Shown here: in pieces, positions 40,362 to 47,909 of the stretch
How positions within the stretch are numbered: position 1 is the stretch's first letter
Layout of the letters: every line of letters begins with the position of its first letter
Assembly (NCBI GenBank): GCA_035363115.1
Contig: DAOSEM010000001.1
Span: forward strand, 1,054,001 to 1,118,000
Length of the DNA stretch: 64,000 bases
Origin: Syntrophales bacterium
Lineage (GTDB): Bacteria > Desulfobacterota > Syntrophia > Syntrophales > PHBD01
Direction of reading: 5' to 3'
Position numbers and translations under genes: made by a program
The notes under the pieces: generated by a model
Told to the model about the DNA's origin: nothing
What the model saw: only the letters and a program-made list of their open reading frames with translations
The model's database searches: none

Positions 40362-42185
40362 ATGATTGAAAAACTCTGGGTAGATCTCGAACACGCGGAT
40401 CGCTCCGACGACTTCGCTGCCGCCTGGCTGTCCATCCAGTCCTCCTTCATCCGGGGATGCGTGCAGGCCGTCCTGGTGCTTCGAGATCCCGTACGGCAGA
40501 GCTTCGCCCCCGTGGCCTCCTGGCCGGAGGGAAGCACCGGCGAGCCCTTGGCGGCGGTCCTGGAGCACACGATCACCGAGGCCGAAGGAATGCTCGTGGA
40601 GCTGTCCGAGGTCGACGGGGTTCCCGCGGACATGGAGCGGCACTACGGCCTGGCCTACCCGGTCATGGTGGACGGGGAGCTTTACGGTGCCGTGGCCATG
40701 GAGGTGACGGCGCCCTCCGGGGACGCGCTGCGTCCGGCCATGGAGGGGTTGCGCTGGGGATCCGTGTGGCTGGAGAACCGGATCCGCCGGCTCCGGGGCG
40801 AGGAGGACGCGAAGACCCTGAAGCGCATGAAGGCGGCGGTGGACATCCTGGCGGCGGTCCTGGCGGAGGAGCGCTTCGACGGGGCGGCCATGGCCTTCGT
40901 GACGGAGATCGCCAACCGCCTGGAATGCGACCGGGTGAGCCTGGGACTCGTGAAGGGGAAGCATACCCAGGTGAAGGCGATCTCCCACACGGCGATCGTC
41001 GGCAAGAAAATGAACCTGATGCATTCCATCGGCGCCGCCATGGACGAGGCGGTGATGCACCGGGGCGAGATCCTGTTCCCCGTTCCCGCGGAGGCCGGGG
41101 TCCTGGTCGTCCGGGACCACGAACAGATGGCCCGGCTGCATGGCACCCGGGCGATGATGACCCTGCCCCTGTACGGCCATGAGAAGTACTATGCAGCGAT
41201 TACCCTTGAGCGGCAGGACGACAGGCCATTCTCCGAAGATGACGTCGCCTACGTCAAAAGCGTTGTCGCCCTGACGGGACCGGTGCTGGAGAGCAGGCAC
41301 CGCCAGGACCGCCCCATCGTGTTCGGCGTGCTCGAGGCCATGAAGCGGCAGGCGGTCCGCCTGTTCGGGCCGGGCTACATGGTCCGGAAGGCCGCCGTCC
41401 TGGCCCTTGCGGCGGTGGTCGTCTTCTTCAGCGTGGCCATGGATGAATACCGGCTCTCCGCGGAGGCGGTCCTGGAAGGGTCCGTGAGCCGCTCCCTCGT
41501 CGCGCCCATCGACGGGTACATCAAGACGGCGAGTGCCCGGGCGGGCGACGTCGTGAAGAAGGACACCGTCATCTGCCAGCTGGACGACCGGGAGCTCATG
41601 CTGGAGCGGATCAATCTGCTGAGCAAGCGGGGCCAGTACGACCGGCAGTACAAGAAGGCCATGGCCGAGCACAACCGCGCCGAGGCGAACATCGTCAGCG
41701 CCCAGGCGGGGCAGGTCCAGGCCGAGCTGAACCTCCTGGACAACAGGCTCCGCCAGATCGTCATCCGGGCGCCATTCGACGGCATCCTCCTCAGTGGCGA
41801 CCTGAGCCAGAAACACGGAGCCGCCGTGAAGCGCGGCGAAGAGCTTTTCGTGATGGCGCCGCTGGACGGGTACCGGCTCATCCTCAAGGTGGACGAGCAC
41901 GGCATAGCCGACGTGAAGGAGGGGCAGCGGGGCACCCTGGTCCTGTCGTCGCTCTCCCGGGAGAAATTCCCCTTCACCGTGAAGAAGATCACCCCCCTCT
42001 CGACGGCGGAGGAGGGGAAGAACTATTTCCGCGTTGAGGCCATGCTGGACGAGATGTCCCCCCGCCTCCGGCCGGGCATGGAGGGCGTGGGCAAGATCGA
42101 AATCGACCGCCGGCTCATGATCTCCATCTGGACGAGGGGCATGATCGACTGGTTCCGCCTCCGCCTGTGGGCGTGGCTGCCCTGA
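40362..42185 (+). CDS. GAF-domain / HlyD membrane fusion protein
   Basis: 607 residues. A weak GAF-like region (about 1-140) and a clearer GAF domain (about 155-310, with LECDRVSLGLVKGKH and MMTLPLYGHEKYYAAITLE) precede a single membrane segment at about 343-360. An HlyD-type adaptor follows: lipoyl half-motifs VAPIDGYIKTASARAGDVV and IRAPFDGILLSGDLS flank a coiled coil (LLSKRGQYDRQYKKAMAEH), then a beta barrel. Topology would place the GAF part in the cytoplasm and the adaptor in the periplasm, where it could dock on TolC. GAF domains usually bind small molecules or mediate dimerisation, so export may be gated by a cytoplasmic signal (inference). First gene of a four-gene operon, 9 bases before the next. 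Confidence 0.88.
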   Translation: MIEKLWVDLEHADRSDDFAAAWLSIQSSFIRGCVQAVLVLRDPVRQSFAPVASWPEGSTGEPLAAVLEHTITEAEGMLVELSEVDGVPADMERHYGLAYPVMVDGELYGAVAMEVTAPSGDALRPAMEGLRWGSVWLENRIRRLRGEEDAKTLKRMKAAVDILAAVLAEERFDGAAMAFVTEIANRLECDRVSLGLVKGKHTQVKAISHTAIVGKKMNLMHSIGAAMDEAVMHRGEILFPVPAEAGVLVVRDHEQMARLHGTRAMMTLPLYGHEKYYAAITLERQDDRPFSEDDVAYVKSVVALTGPVLESRHRQDRPIVFGVLEAMKRQAVRLFGPGYMVRKAAVLALAAVVVFFSVAMDEYRLSAEAVLEGSVSRSLVAPIDGYIKTASARAGDVVKKDTVICQLDDRELMLERINLLSKRGQYDRQYKKAMAEHNRAEANIVSAQAGQVQAELNLLDNRLRQIVIRAPFDGILLSGDLSQKHGAAVKRGEELFVMAPLDGYRLILKVDEHGIADVKEGQRGTLVLSSLSREKFPFTVKKITPLSTAEEGKNYFRVEAMLDEMSPRLRPGMEGVGKIEIDRRLMISIWTRGMIDWFRLRLWAWLP

Positions 42186-42194
42186 GGTTTCCCG

Positions 42195-44339
42195 GTGGAC
42201 AAGACCCTGTACAGCAGCTCCTGGTATCGCGTGGCGGGTCTGAAGCCGCTCGTGAGACGGCACGCGGAGATCCACCGGCACACCTACCGGGGGAAGGTCT
42301 GGTACGTCCTCCAGGATCATTCCTCGGGCCGCTTCCACCGGTTCACGGAGGAGTCCTATTTTCTGATCGGCCTCATGGACGGGAAGCGGACCCTCCAGGA
42401 GATCTGGGAGGCCGCCTGCCTCAAGCTGGCGGACGACATGCCGACGCAGGACGAGGTGATCGGCCTGGTCTCTCAGCTGAACAGGGCGGACGCCCTGCAG
42501 TCCGACACGGCCCCCGACGTGGAAAACCTGAGCCGGCGAAGTCGCAAGGACCGGTCGTCCCGGTTCTGGAACGCCGTGCGCTCGCCCCTGGCCATTCGCA
42601 TTCCCCTCCTGGACCCGGAGCGGTTTCTCGAACGGACGAAGGGAATCGTCGCTCCGCTGTTCACGACGCCGGCTTTCCTGGTCTGGCTCGTCGTCGTCGC
42701 GGTCGGGGCCGTCCTTGCCTTCCTGCACTGGAGCGAGCTGACCTCCAACCTGGCCGACCGGGTCCTCGCCCTCGAAAATCTCCTGATCTTCTGGCTGATC
42801 TATCCCCTCGTCAAGGCGCTCCACGAATTCGGCCATGCCTGGGCAGTGAAGCACTGGGGCGGCGAGGTTCACGAGATGGGGATCATCTTCCTCGTGTTCA
42901 TGCCCATCCCCTACGTCGACGCCTCGGCGACCTCGGCCTTCCGGGAAAAGAGGCGCCGGATCGTCGTCGGCGCCGCGGGCATCATGGTGGAGCTCCTGAT
43001 CGCCGCCCTGGCCATGATCCTCTGGGTGAACACCGGCCCCGGGATTGTCCGGGCGGTGGCGTACAACACGATGGTCGTCGCCGGCGTCTCCACGCTTCTG
43101 TTCAACGGCAACCCCCTTCTGCGGTTCGACGCCTATTACGTCCTGTCGGACCTCCTGGAGATCCCCAACCTGGGGTCGCGTTCCAACCAGTACATCGGCT
43201 ACCTGGTCCAGCGCTACGCGATCCGGAACGACGAGGCTGAGTTTGCCCTGGCCGATGCCGGGGAGGGGAGGTGGCTCGTCCTCTACGGCGTGGCCTCGTT
43301 CTTCTACCGAGTCTTCATCACGCTGCAGATCGCCCTTTTCATTGCGGGCAAGTTCTTCTTTGTCGGCGTTGTGATCGCCATCTGGGCGGTTATCGGGCTG
43401 ATGGTCGTCCCGCTCGTCCGGATGACCCGAACGGTCATGAACAACCGGGCGCTCTACCGGCGGCGAGGCCGGATCGTCGGCCTGGTCGCCGTCGTTGCGG
43501 TGGTTGCCGGCGTCCTCGTCGGGGCCGTCCGCCTGCCCTCATTCACCGTCGCCGAGGGGGTGCTCTGGCCCGCGGAGCAGGCCCGGATCCACGCCCGGGT
43601 GGACGGCGAGGTCAGGGAGGTCCTGGCGAAGCCTGGCGCCCATGTGAAGAAGGGGGATCCGATCCTGCGGTGCGAAAACCCCGATCTCGTCTCCCGGGTG
43701 CACGCCCTCGAGGCGGAGATGCGGAGCTTCGGAGCCCGCCAGCGGATGGCCTTCGTCCAGGACCGGACGATGGAGCGGATGGTCCAGGAAGAGATCGCCC
43801 GCATCGCGAAGGAGCTTGCGGAGGCCAGGGAGCAGCTGGCCTACCTGGTCATCCGGAGCCCCATCGACGGGGAGATCCTGCTCCCCCGGTCCGACGACAT
43901 GCCCGGCCGTTTCCTCCGGCGCGGGGAGGCCGTCGGCTACGTGGTCGACTACTCCGGGGTGGCGGTCCGGATCGTCGTTCCCCAGTCGGAAGCGGACCGG
44001 GTCCGGACGGACGTGCGCGCTGTCCAGGCCCGGCCGGCGGAGAACGTTGCCCGCGTCATCCCCTCGGAGCTCGTCCGGGAAGTGCCGGCGGCGACGGGCG
44101 ACCTGCCCAGCTTCGCCCTGTCCCTCAAGGGAGGCGGGGCCTTTGCCCTCGATCCGCGCGAGACGGAGCGGCCGCGGGCCTTCGAAAAGCTCTTCCATTT
44201 CGAGGTGCGCCTGAAAGACACGACGGGGATGCGGATCGGGGAGCGGATCTACGTGCGGTTCGAGCATACGCCGGAATCGCTGGCCGAGCGGGTGTTCCGG
44301 ACGTTCCGGGGCGTATTCCTCAAGCGGTTTGAAACCTGA
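42195..44339 (+). CDS. PqqD-like / M50 metalloprotease / HlyD fusion protein
   Basis: 714-residue polytopic membrane protein. Residues about 20-100 resemble PqqD (WYVLQDHSSGRFHRFTE, then LIGLMDGKRTLQEIWEAA), the winged peptide-binding fold also used as a RiPP recognition element. A site-2-protease core follows: HEFGH with His210, Glu211 and His214, and NPLLRFDAYYVLSD where Asp312 is the likely third zinc ligand, across about six membrane segments. The C-terminal 230 residues are HlyD-like, with AEQARIHARVDGEVREVLAK and IRSPIDGEILL around a coiled coil. The GTG start has GAGG 8 bases upstream. PqqD, M50 and adaptor in one chain suggests it recognises a peptide, perhaps cleaves it, and couples to the channel. 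It could be inactive as a protease, but the visible ligands are intact. Confidence 0.9.
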   Translation: MDKTLYSSSWYRVAGLKPLVRRHAEIHRHTYRGKVWYVLQDHSSGRFHRFTEESYFLIGLMDGKRTLQEIWEAACLKLADDMPTQDEVIGLVSQLNRADALQSDTAPDVENLSRRSRKDRSSRFWNAVRSPLAIRIPLLDPERFLERTKGIVAPLFTTPAFLVWLVVVAVGAVLAFLHWSELTSNLADRVLALENLLIFWLIYPLVKALHEFGHAWAVKHWGGEVHEMGIIFLVFMPIPYVDASATSAFREKRRRIVVGAAGIMVELLIAALAMILWVNTGPGIVRAVAYNTMVVAGVSTLLFNGNPLLRFDAYYVLSDLLEIPNLGSRSNQYIGYLVQRYAIRNDEAEFALADAGEGRWLVLYGVASFFYRVFITLQIALFIAGKFFFVGVVIAIWAVIGLMVVPLVRMTRTVMNNRALYRRRGRIVGLVAVVAVVAGVLVGAVRLPSFTVAEGVLWPAEQARIHARVDGEVREVLAKPGAHVKKGDPILRCENPDLVSRVHALEAEMRSFGARQRMAFVQDRTMERMVQEEIARIAKELAEAREQLAYLVIRSPIDGEILLPRSDDMPGRFLRRGEAVGYVVDYSGVAVRIVVPQSEADRVRTDVRAVQARPAENVARVIPSELVREVPAATGDLPSFALSLKGGGAFALDPRETERPRAFEKLFHFEVRLKDTTGMRIGERIYVRFEHTPESLAERVFRTFRGVFLKRFET

Positions 44340-44402
44340 GGCGGAAACGGCGGGCCGGCCGTACCGGCGGCGTCGCACGGCGGGAGAACGGAAGCATCCA
44401 CC

Positions 44403-46409
44403 ATGGGCAGGGACGTCAAGGATTGGCCGGTAGCGGACTACTTTCACCGCCCGGAGCGCCGGGAGCGGAGGAGGACACTGCTCGACCGCGCCGCCTGGGA
44501 CCTGGCGGGCCGCTTTCTCGGTCCCGCGCGCGTCCGCACGAGCGGGCTAAAGGAGATCACGGAGCGGGTCGGCCGGCACGACCAGGCGATGCGGAGCGGG
44601 TCGGACGTGGAGCTCCGGGAGCGGGCCCAGTCCCTGAAGATGAGGCTCCGGCGGGAGGGCTTCCAGGACGACCTCATCGCGGAGACGTTTGCGCTGATCC
44701 GCGAGGCCGATGCGAGAATCCTGGGAATGCGCCCCTTCGACTGCCAGGTGGCCGGCGGCTATGCCCTGCTCCAGGGATTTCTCGCCGAGATGGACACGGG
44801 GGAGGGCAAGACCCTCGTCGCGACCCTGCCGGCCGCCACGGTAGCCATGGCGGGCCTTCCCGTCCACGTGATCACGGTCAACGATTATCTCACCGCCCGG
44901 GACGCGGAGCGGATGGGGGAGGTGTACCGCTTCCTGGGCCTCTCGATCGACTGCATCATCCACGACAAGACTCCTGCCCAGCGGCGCCGCGCCTACGGCT
45001 GCGACATCGTCTACTGCACCAACAAGGAGATCGTCTTCGATTACCTCCGGGACCGGATCGCCCTGGGCGACCGAATGGACCCGTATCGGCTGCACGCCGA
45101 GCACCTCTACGACCGGCGGGGGAAAAACAGCCGACTCCTGCTCCGGGGCCTGCATTATGCCATCGTCGATGAAGCGGACAGCGTGCTGGTGGACGAGGCC
45201 CGGACGCCCCTCATCATCTCCAGGACGGAGACCTCGGAAGACATGCAGGCCGCCCTGCGGCAGGCTCTCGAGATCGCCGGCGGCATGGAGGAGGGACGGG
45301 ATTATCGCATCCACTACGAGGCCGACGACGGGATGCGGACCCTCGCCATGACCGAGGCCGCGAAGGAATCGATCCACCGGGCCGCCGATTCCATGGGGAC
45401 CCTGTGGAGAAGCTCCGTCCGGCGGGAGGAGCTGGTCATGAAAGCCCTCACCGCGCTGCACCTGTATCGCCGCGACGAGCAGTACATCGTCCGGGACGGC
45501 AAGGTCCAGATCATCGACGAATTCACGGGGCGGGTCATGCCGGACCGCTCCTGGGAAGGGGGGCTCCACCAGCTCATCGAGGCGAAGGAGGGGTGCAAAA
45601 TCACGGGGCAGCGGGAGACCGTGGCGCGGATCAGCTACCAGCGTTTCTTCCGTCGCTACCTCAAGATCTCCGGAATGACCGGGACGGCGAAAGAGGTGCG
45701 GCGGGAGCTGTGGTCCGTCTACGGCCTGCCCTTCGCCCGCATCCCGACAAACCGGCCCGTCCGGAGGCGCATCGAGCCCGACCGGATCTTCGCCACCCAG
45801 GACCTGAAGTGGCGGGCCGTGGCGGGCAGGATCGCGGAGCTTCACGCCGGGGAGCTCCCCGTCCTCGTCGGGACGAGGACCGTCGCGGCGTCCGAGCACC
45901 TGAGCCGCCTGCTGGCAGAGGCGGGGCTGCCTCACCAGGTTCTCAACGCCAAGCAGGACAAGGAGGAGGCGGAGATCATCGCCCGGGCCGGAGAGCCGGG
46001 GCGCATCACCATCGCCACCAACATGGCGGGCCGGGGGACGGACATCCTCCTGGCGCCGGGGGTTGCCGAGCGGGGCGGCCTCTACGTCATCATGACGGAG
46101 CGCCACGAGGCGGGACGCATCGACCGTCAGCTGGCGGGACGCTGCGGGAGGCAGGGCGATCCGGGGACCTGCGAGGCCTTTCTTTCGCTGGAGGATCCGC
46201 TGGTCAGCGAAGGGGCCCGGGCGGCGCTGGGCCGGCTGGGGGGGTGGTTGAGAAAACACGGATATGCTATAGGGGAAGCCGTCGGGAAACTGGCGATCCG
46301 GCAGGCGCAGAAGAAGGTCGAGAGGGCCCATGCGGGTGTCCGGAAGCGGCTCCTGAAATATGACGAAGAACGGGGAGACACCCTGTCGTTCTCCGGGAAA
46401 ACGGAGTGA
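44403..46409 (+). CDS. SecA-like preprotein translocase ATPase, short accessory form
   Basis: 668 residues, clearly SecA-family: FDCQVAGGYALLQG, Walker A MDTGEGKT (Lys136), TVNDYLTARDAE, IVDEADSVLVDEARTPLI (Asp256 in the DEAD-type box), the preprotein-binding region with IIDEFTGRVMPDRSWEGGLH, ISGMTGTA, and the second motor domain with IATNMAGRGTDI and GRCGRQGDPG. Housekeeping SecA is usually 830-900 residues; here only about 80 follow the GRxGRQGDPG motif, so most of the helical wing/scaffold and the zinc-binding tail are absent. This matches an accessory (SecA2-like) role. All ATPase motifs look intact. It lies in an operon with adaptor proteins, and no SecY2 or ABC ATPase is visible, so it is the only candidate energy source for this exporter. 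Confidence 0.93.
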   Translation: MGRDVKDWPVADYFHRPERRERRRTLLDRAAWDLAGRFLGPARVRTSGLKEITERVGRHDQAMRSGSDVELRERAQSLKMRLRREGFQDDLIAETFALIREADARILGMRPFDCQVAGGYALLQGFLAEMDTGEGKTLVATLPAATVAMAGLPVHVITVNDYLTARDAERMGEVYRFLGLSIDCIIHDKTPAQRRRAYGCDIVYCTNKEIVFDYLRDRIALGDRMDPYRLHAEHLYDRRGKNSRLLLRGLHYAIVDEADSVLVDEARTPLIISRTETSEDMQAALRQALEIAGGMEEGRDYRIHYEADDGMRTLAMTEAAKESIHRAADSMGTLWRSSVRREELVMKALTALHLYRRDEQYIVRDGKVQIIDEFTGRVMPDRSWEGGLHQLIEAKEGCKITGQRETVARISYQRFFRRYLKISGMTGTAKEVRRELWSVYGLPFARIPTNRPVRRRIEPDRIFATQDLKWRAVAGRIAELHAGELPVLVGTRTVAASEHLSRLLAEAGLPHQVLNAKQDKEEAEIIARAGEPGRITIATNMAGRGTDILLAPGVAERGGLYVIMTERHEAGRIDRQLAGRCGRQGDPGTCEAFLSLEDPLVSEGARAALGRLGGWLRKHGYAIGEAVGKLAIRQAQKKVERAHAGVRKRLLKYDEERGDTLSFSGKTE

Positions 46410-46418
46410 AGGCGTCTT

Positions 46419-47159
46419 ATGAAAAAAGTATCCCGATGGGGATGGGAGGCGGCGATCGTGGCCGCGGCATGCCTGGGCCTCTTTGCCGGTGCGGCGGCGG
46501 CGGCGGATTTGAGGGGCATCCTCGAACCGAGCGAGGATATCGCGGTCAGCAGCCAGGTGCCCGGCATTATCGAGGAATTTGCGGTCGAGCGGGGGGACCG
46601 CATTACCAAGGGCCAGGTTCTCGTGCGGCTGAAGGCGGGGGTGGAGAAGGCCCAGGCGGAACTGGCGCAGCAGCGCTATGAGTTCGCGAAGCGGAAGCTC
46701 GAGCGGAACAAGGACCTCTACCAGAAGCAGCTCATCTCGATCCACGAGAAGGACGAGATGGAGACGGAACTCAGGATCATGGAGCTGCAGTACCAGGAGG
46801 CGACGGAGAAGTACAAGCTGCGCATCATCCTCAGCCCCGTCGACGGCGTCGTGGTGAAGCGGACCCTCAGTCCCGGCGAGTATGTCGGTGAGGGGGCCAT
46901 CATGACCATCGCCCGCGTGGATCCGATCAACGTCGAGATCATCGCACCAGCCGGACTGTACGGATCGATCCGGAAGGGCATGTCGGCGGAGGTCCGGCCG
47001 GAGAAGCCCGCGGGCAGCGTCTACCGCGGCAAGGTGGTCGTCGTCGATCCCGTGATCGACGCCGCCAGCGGCACCTTCGGCATCCGCGTGGAGCTGCCCA
47101 ATCCGAAGCATGCGATTCCGGCGGGGTTGAATTGTCGCGTCAGAATATACGGCCGCTGA
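46419..47159 (+). CDS. periplasmic adaptor subunit (HlyD/RND membrane-fusion family)
   Basis: 246 residues. A signal peptide with hydrophobic core WEAAIVAAACLGLFAGAAAA ends near Ala29. A split lipoyl domain follows (VSSQVPGIIEEFAVERGDRI, later LSPVDGVVVKRTLSPGEYVG) around a helical hairpin with QQRYEFAKRKLERNKDLYQK, then a beta-barrel part. It is shorter than typical RND adaptors (about 350-400), lacking most of the membrane-proximal domain. The start has GGAG/AAGG upstream and lies 9 bases after the SecA-like gene. It is the last gene of the operon and the third HlyD-type module in the set, so it probably completes the periplasmic conduit to the TolC-like channel. An RND pump is not present nearby. 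Confidence 0.9.
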   Translation: MKKVSRWGWEAAIVAAACLGLFAGAAAAADLRGILEPSEDIAVSSQVPGIIEEFAVERGDRITKGQVLVRLKAGVEKAQAELAQQRYEFAKRKLERNKDLYQKQLISIHEKDEMETELRIMELQYQEATEKYKLRIILSPVDGVVVKRTLSPGEYVGEGAIMTIARVDPINVEIIAPAGLYGSIRKGMSAEVRPEKPAGSVYRGKVVVVDPVIDAASGTFGIRVELPNPKHAIPAGLNCRVRIYGR

Positions 47160-47161
47160 GG

Positions 47162-47283
47162 CGACCCCGGAAAAAGCCCGGATGCTGCGTTGCGCGGCAC
47201 CCCTCGTCGCTGCGGCGTACGGACAGAGTACGCCTCGCTCCTCGGGGCTTGCGCGCCTTGCCTGCGGGCTTTTTGCGGGGTCG
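47162..47283 (+). repeat. 122-base near-perfect hairpin after the secretion operon
   Basis: Outer arms 47162-47180 and 47265-47283 pair in 18 of 19 positions (CGACCCCGGAAAAAGCCCG against CGGGCTTTTTGCGGGGTCG). The tip stem GGCGTAC (47214-47220) / GTACGCC (47228-47234) has a 7-base loop. It starts 2 bases after the stop codon of the operon's last gene, so it may stop transcription or protect the 3' end. Thirty bases of its left side are repeated at 47371-47400. Confidence 0.7.
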
Positions 47284-47316
47284 TCCCGGCTGTCCTTGAT
47301 GGATCGACTCACGGCT

Positions 47317-47356
47317 CGGGACTTCGGGCGCCTTGCATCCGACCATTTTTGAACAG
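47317..47356 (+). repeat. 40-base dispersed repeat, copy 2
   Basis: Matches 37473-37512 with 5 differences in 40 bases; shared core TTCGGGCGCCTTGCAT followed by a T5 tract. It lies between the 122-base hairpin and a duplicate of the hairpin's left side. Confidence 0.7.
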
Positions 47357-47370
47357 CCCGAAGACGACGT

Positions 47371-47400
47371 GGAAAAAGCCCGGATGCCGCGTTGCGCGGC
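47371..47400 (+). repeat. direct duplicate of the left side of the 122-base hairpin
   Basis: Thirty bases from GGAAAAAGCCCGGATGC to GTTGCGCGGC, one mismatch against 47169-47198. There is no matching right arm here, so it is a half element. It ends 17 bases before the start of the next gene. Confidence 0.7.
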
Positions 47401-47417
47401 GCCCCCATGAGAAAATC

Positions 47418-47909
47418 ATGATCACCCGCCTCATCTCCGGCGGCCAGACCGGTGCCGACCGGGCCGCCCTGGATTTCGCCATCCAGCGGGGCATTCCCCA
47501 CGGGGGATGGGTTCCCCGTGGCAGGAAGACCGAGGCCGGGCCGCTTCCGGATCGGTATCGCCTGCAGGAAACGGCCTCGGGCGCCTACGCGGAGCGGACG
47601 GAAAAGAACGTCCTCCTGGCCGATGGAACCCTGATCATATCGAGGGGAAGCCTGAAAGGCGGCTCGCTCCTGACGAAGGAGCTGGCGGAGCGCCACGGCC
47701 GTTCCTGGATGCATGCCGACCTGGACCGCGGGTCCGTGGAGGAGGCCGCCGAGAGGATCCGGGGCTGGATCCGCGACCGGTCGATCGGCGTCCTGAACGT
47801 CGCCGGCCCCCGGGCCAGCCAGGACCCGGAGATCTACAAGGCGGTGCGAGGGGTCCTGGAGGCGGTCTTTGCCGGGTCCGGAAGGGCGGCAATGGGAGAC
47901 GGGACATGA
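47418..47909 (+). CDS. putative molybdenum carrier-family protein
   Basis: 163 residues. The N-terminus MITRLISGGQTGADRAALD is the hallmark of the putative molybdenum carrier family, a Rossmann-like SLOG-superfamily fold that binds nucleotide or oxyanion ligands. Further family features are GIPHGGWVPRGRKTEAGPL, VLLADGTLIISRGSLKGGS and VLNVAGPRASQDPEIY. The ATG at 47418 is chosen because the fold starts right there; the longer open frame upstream runs through the repeat element. Its stop overlaps the start of the glycerate kinase gene (ATGA), so the two are translationally coupled. The name comes from a structural relative; a role in molybdenum handling is not proven. Confidence 0.85.
   Translation: MITRLISGGQTGADRAALDFAIQRGIPHGGWVPRGRKTEAGPLPDRYRLQETASGAYAERTEKNVLLADGTLIISRGSLKGGSLLTKELAERHGRSWMHADLDRGSVEEAAERIRGWIRDRSIGVLNVAGPRASQDPEIYKAVRGVLEAVFAGSGRAAMGDGT

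Noticed and set aside
47190..47417. Possible longer N-terminus for the molybdenum carrier-like protein.
   Set aside because: The extension would translate the hairpin and half-repeat sequences. The family fold begins exactly at the Met encoded at 47418.
38546..47714. Long - strand open frames (695, 970 and 1,055 codons) opposite the methyltransferase and exporter genes.
   Set aside because: The opposite strand holds clear HlyD, M50, SecA and methyltransferase motifs in these places; the - strand frames show none.
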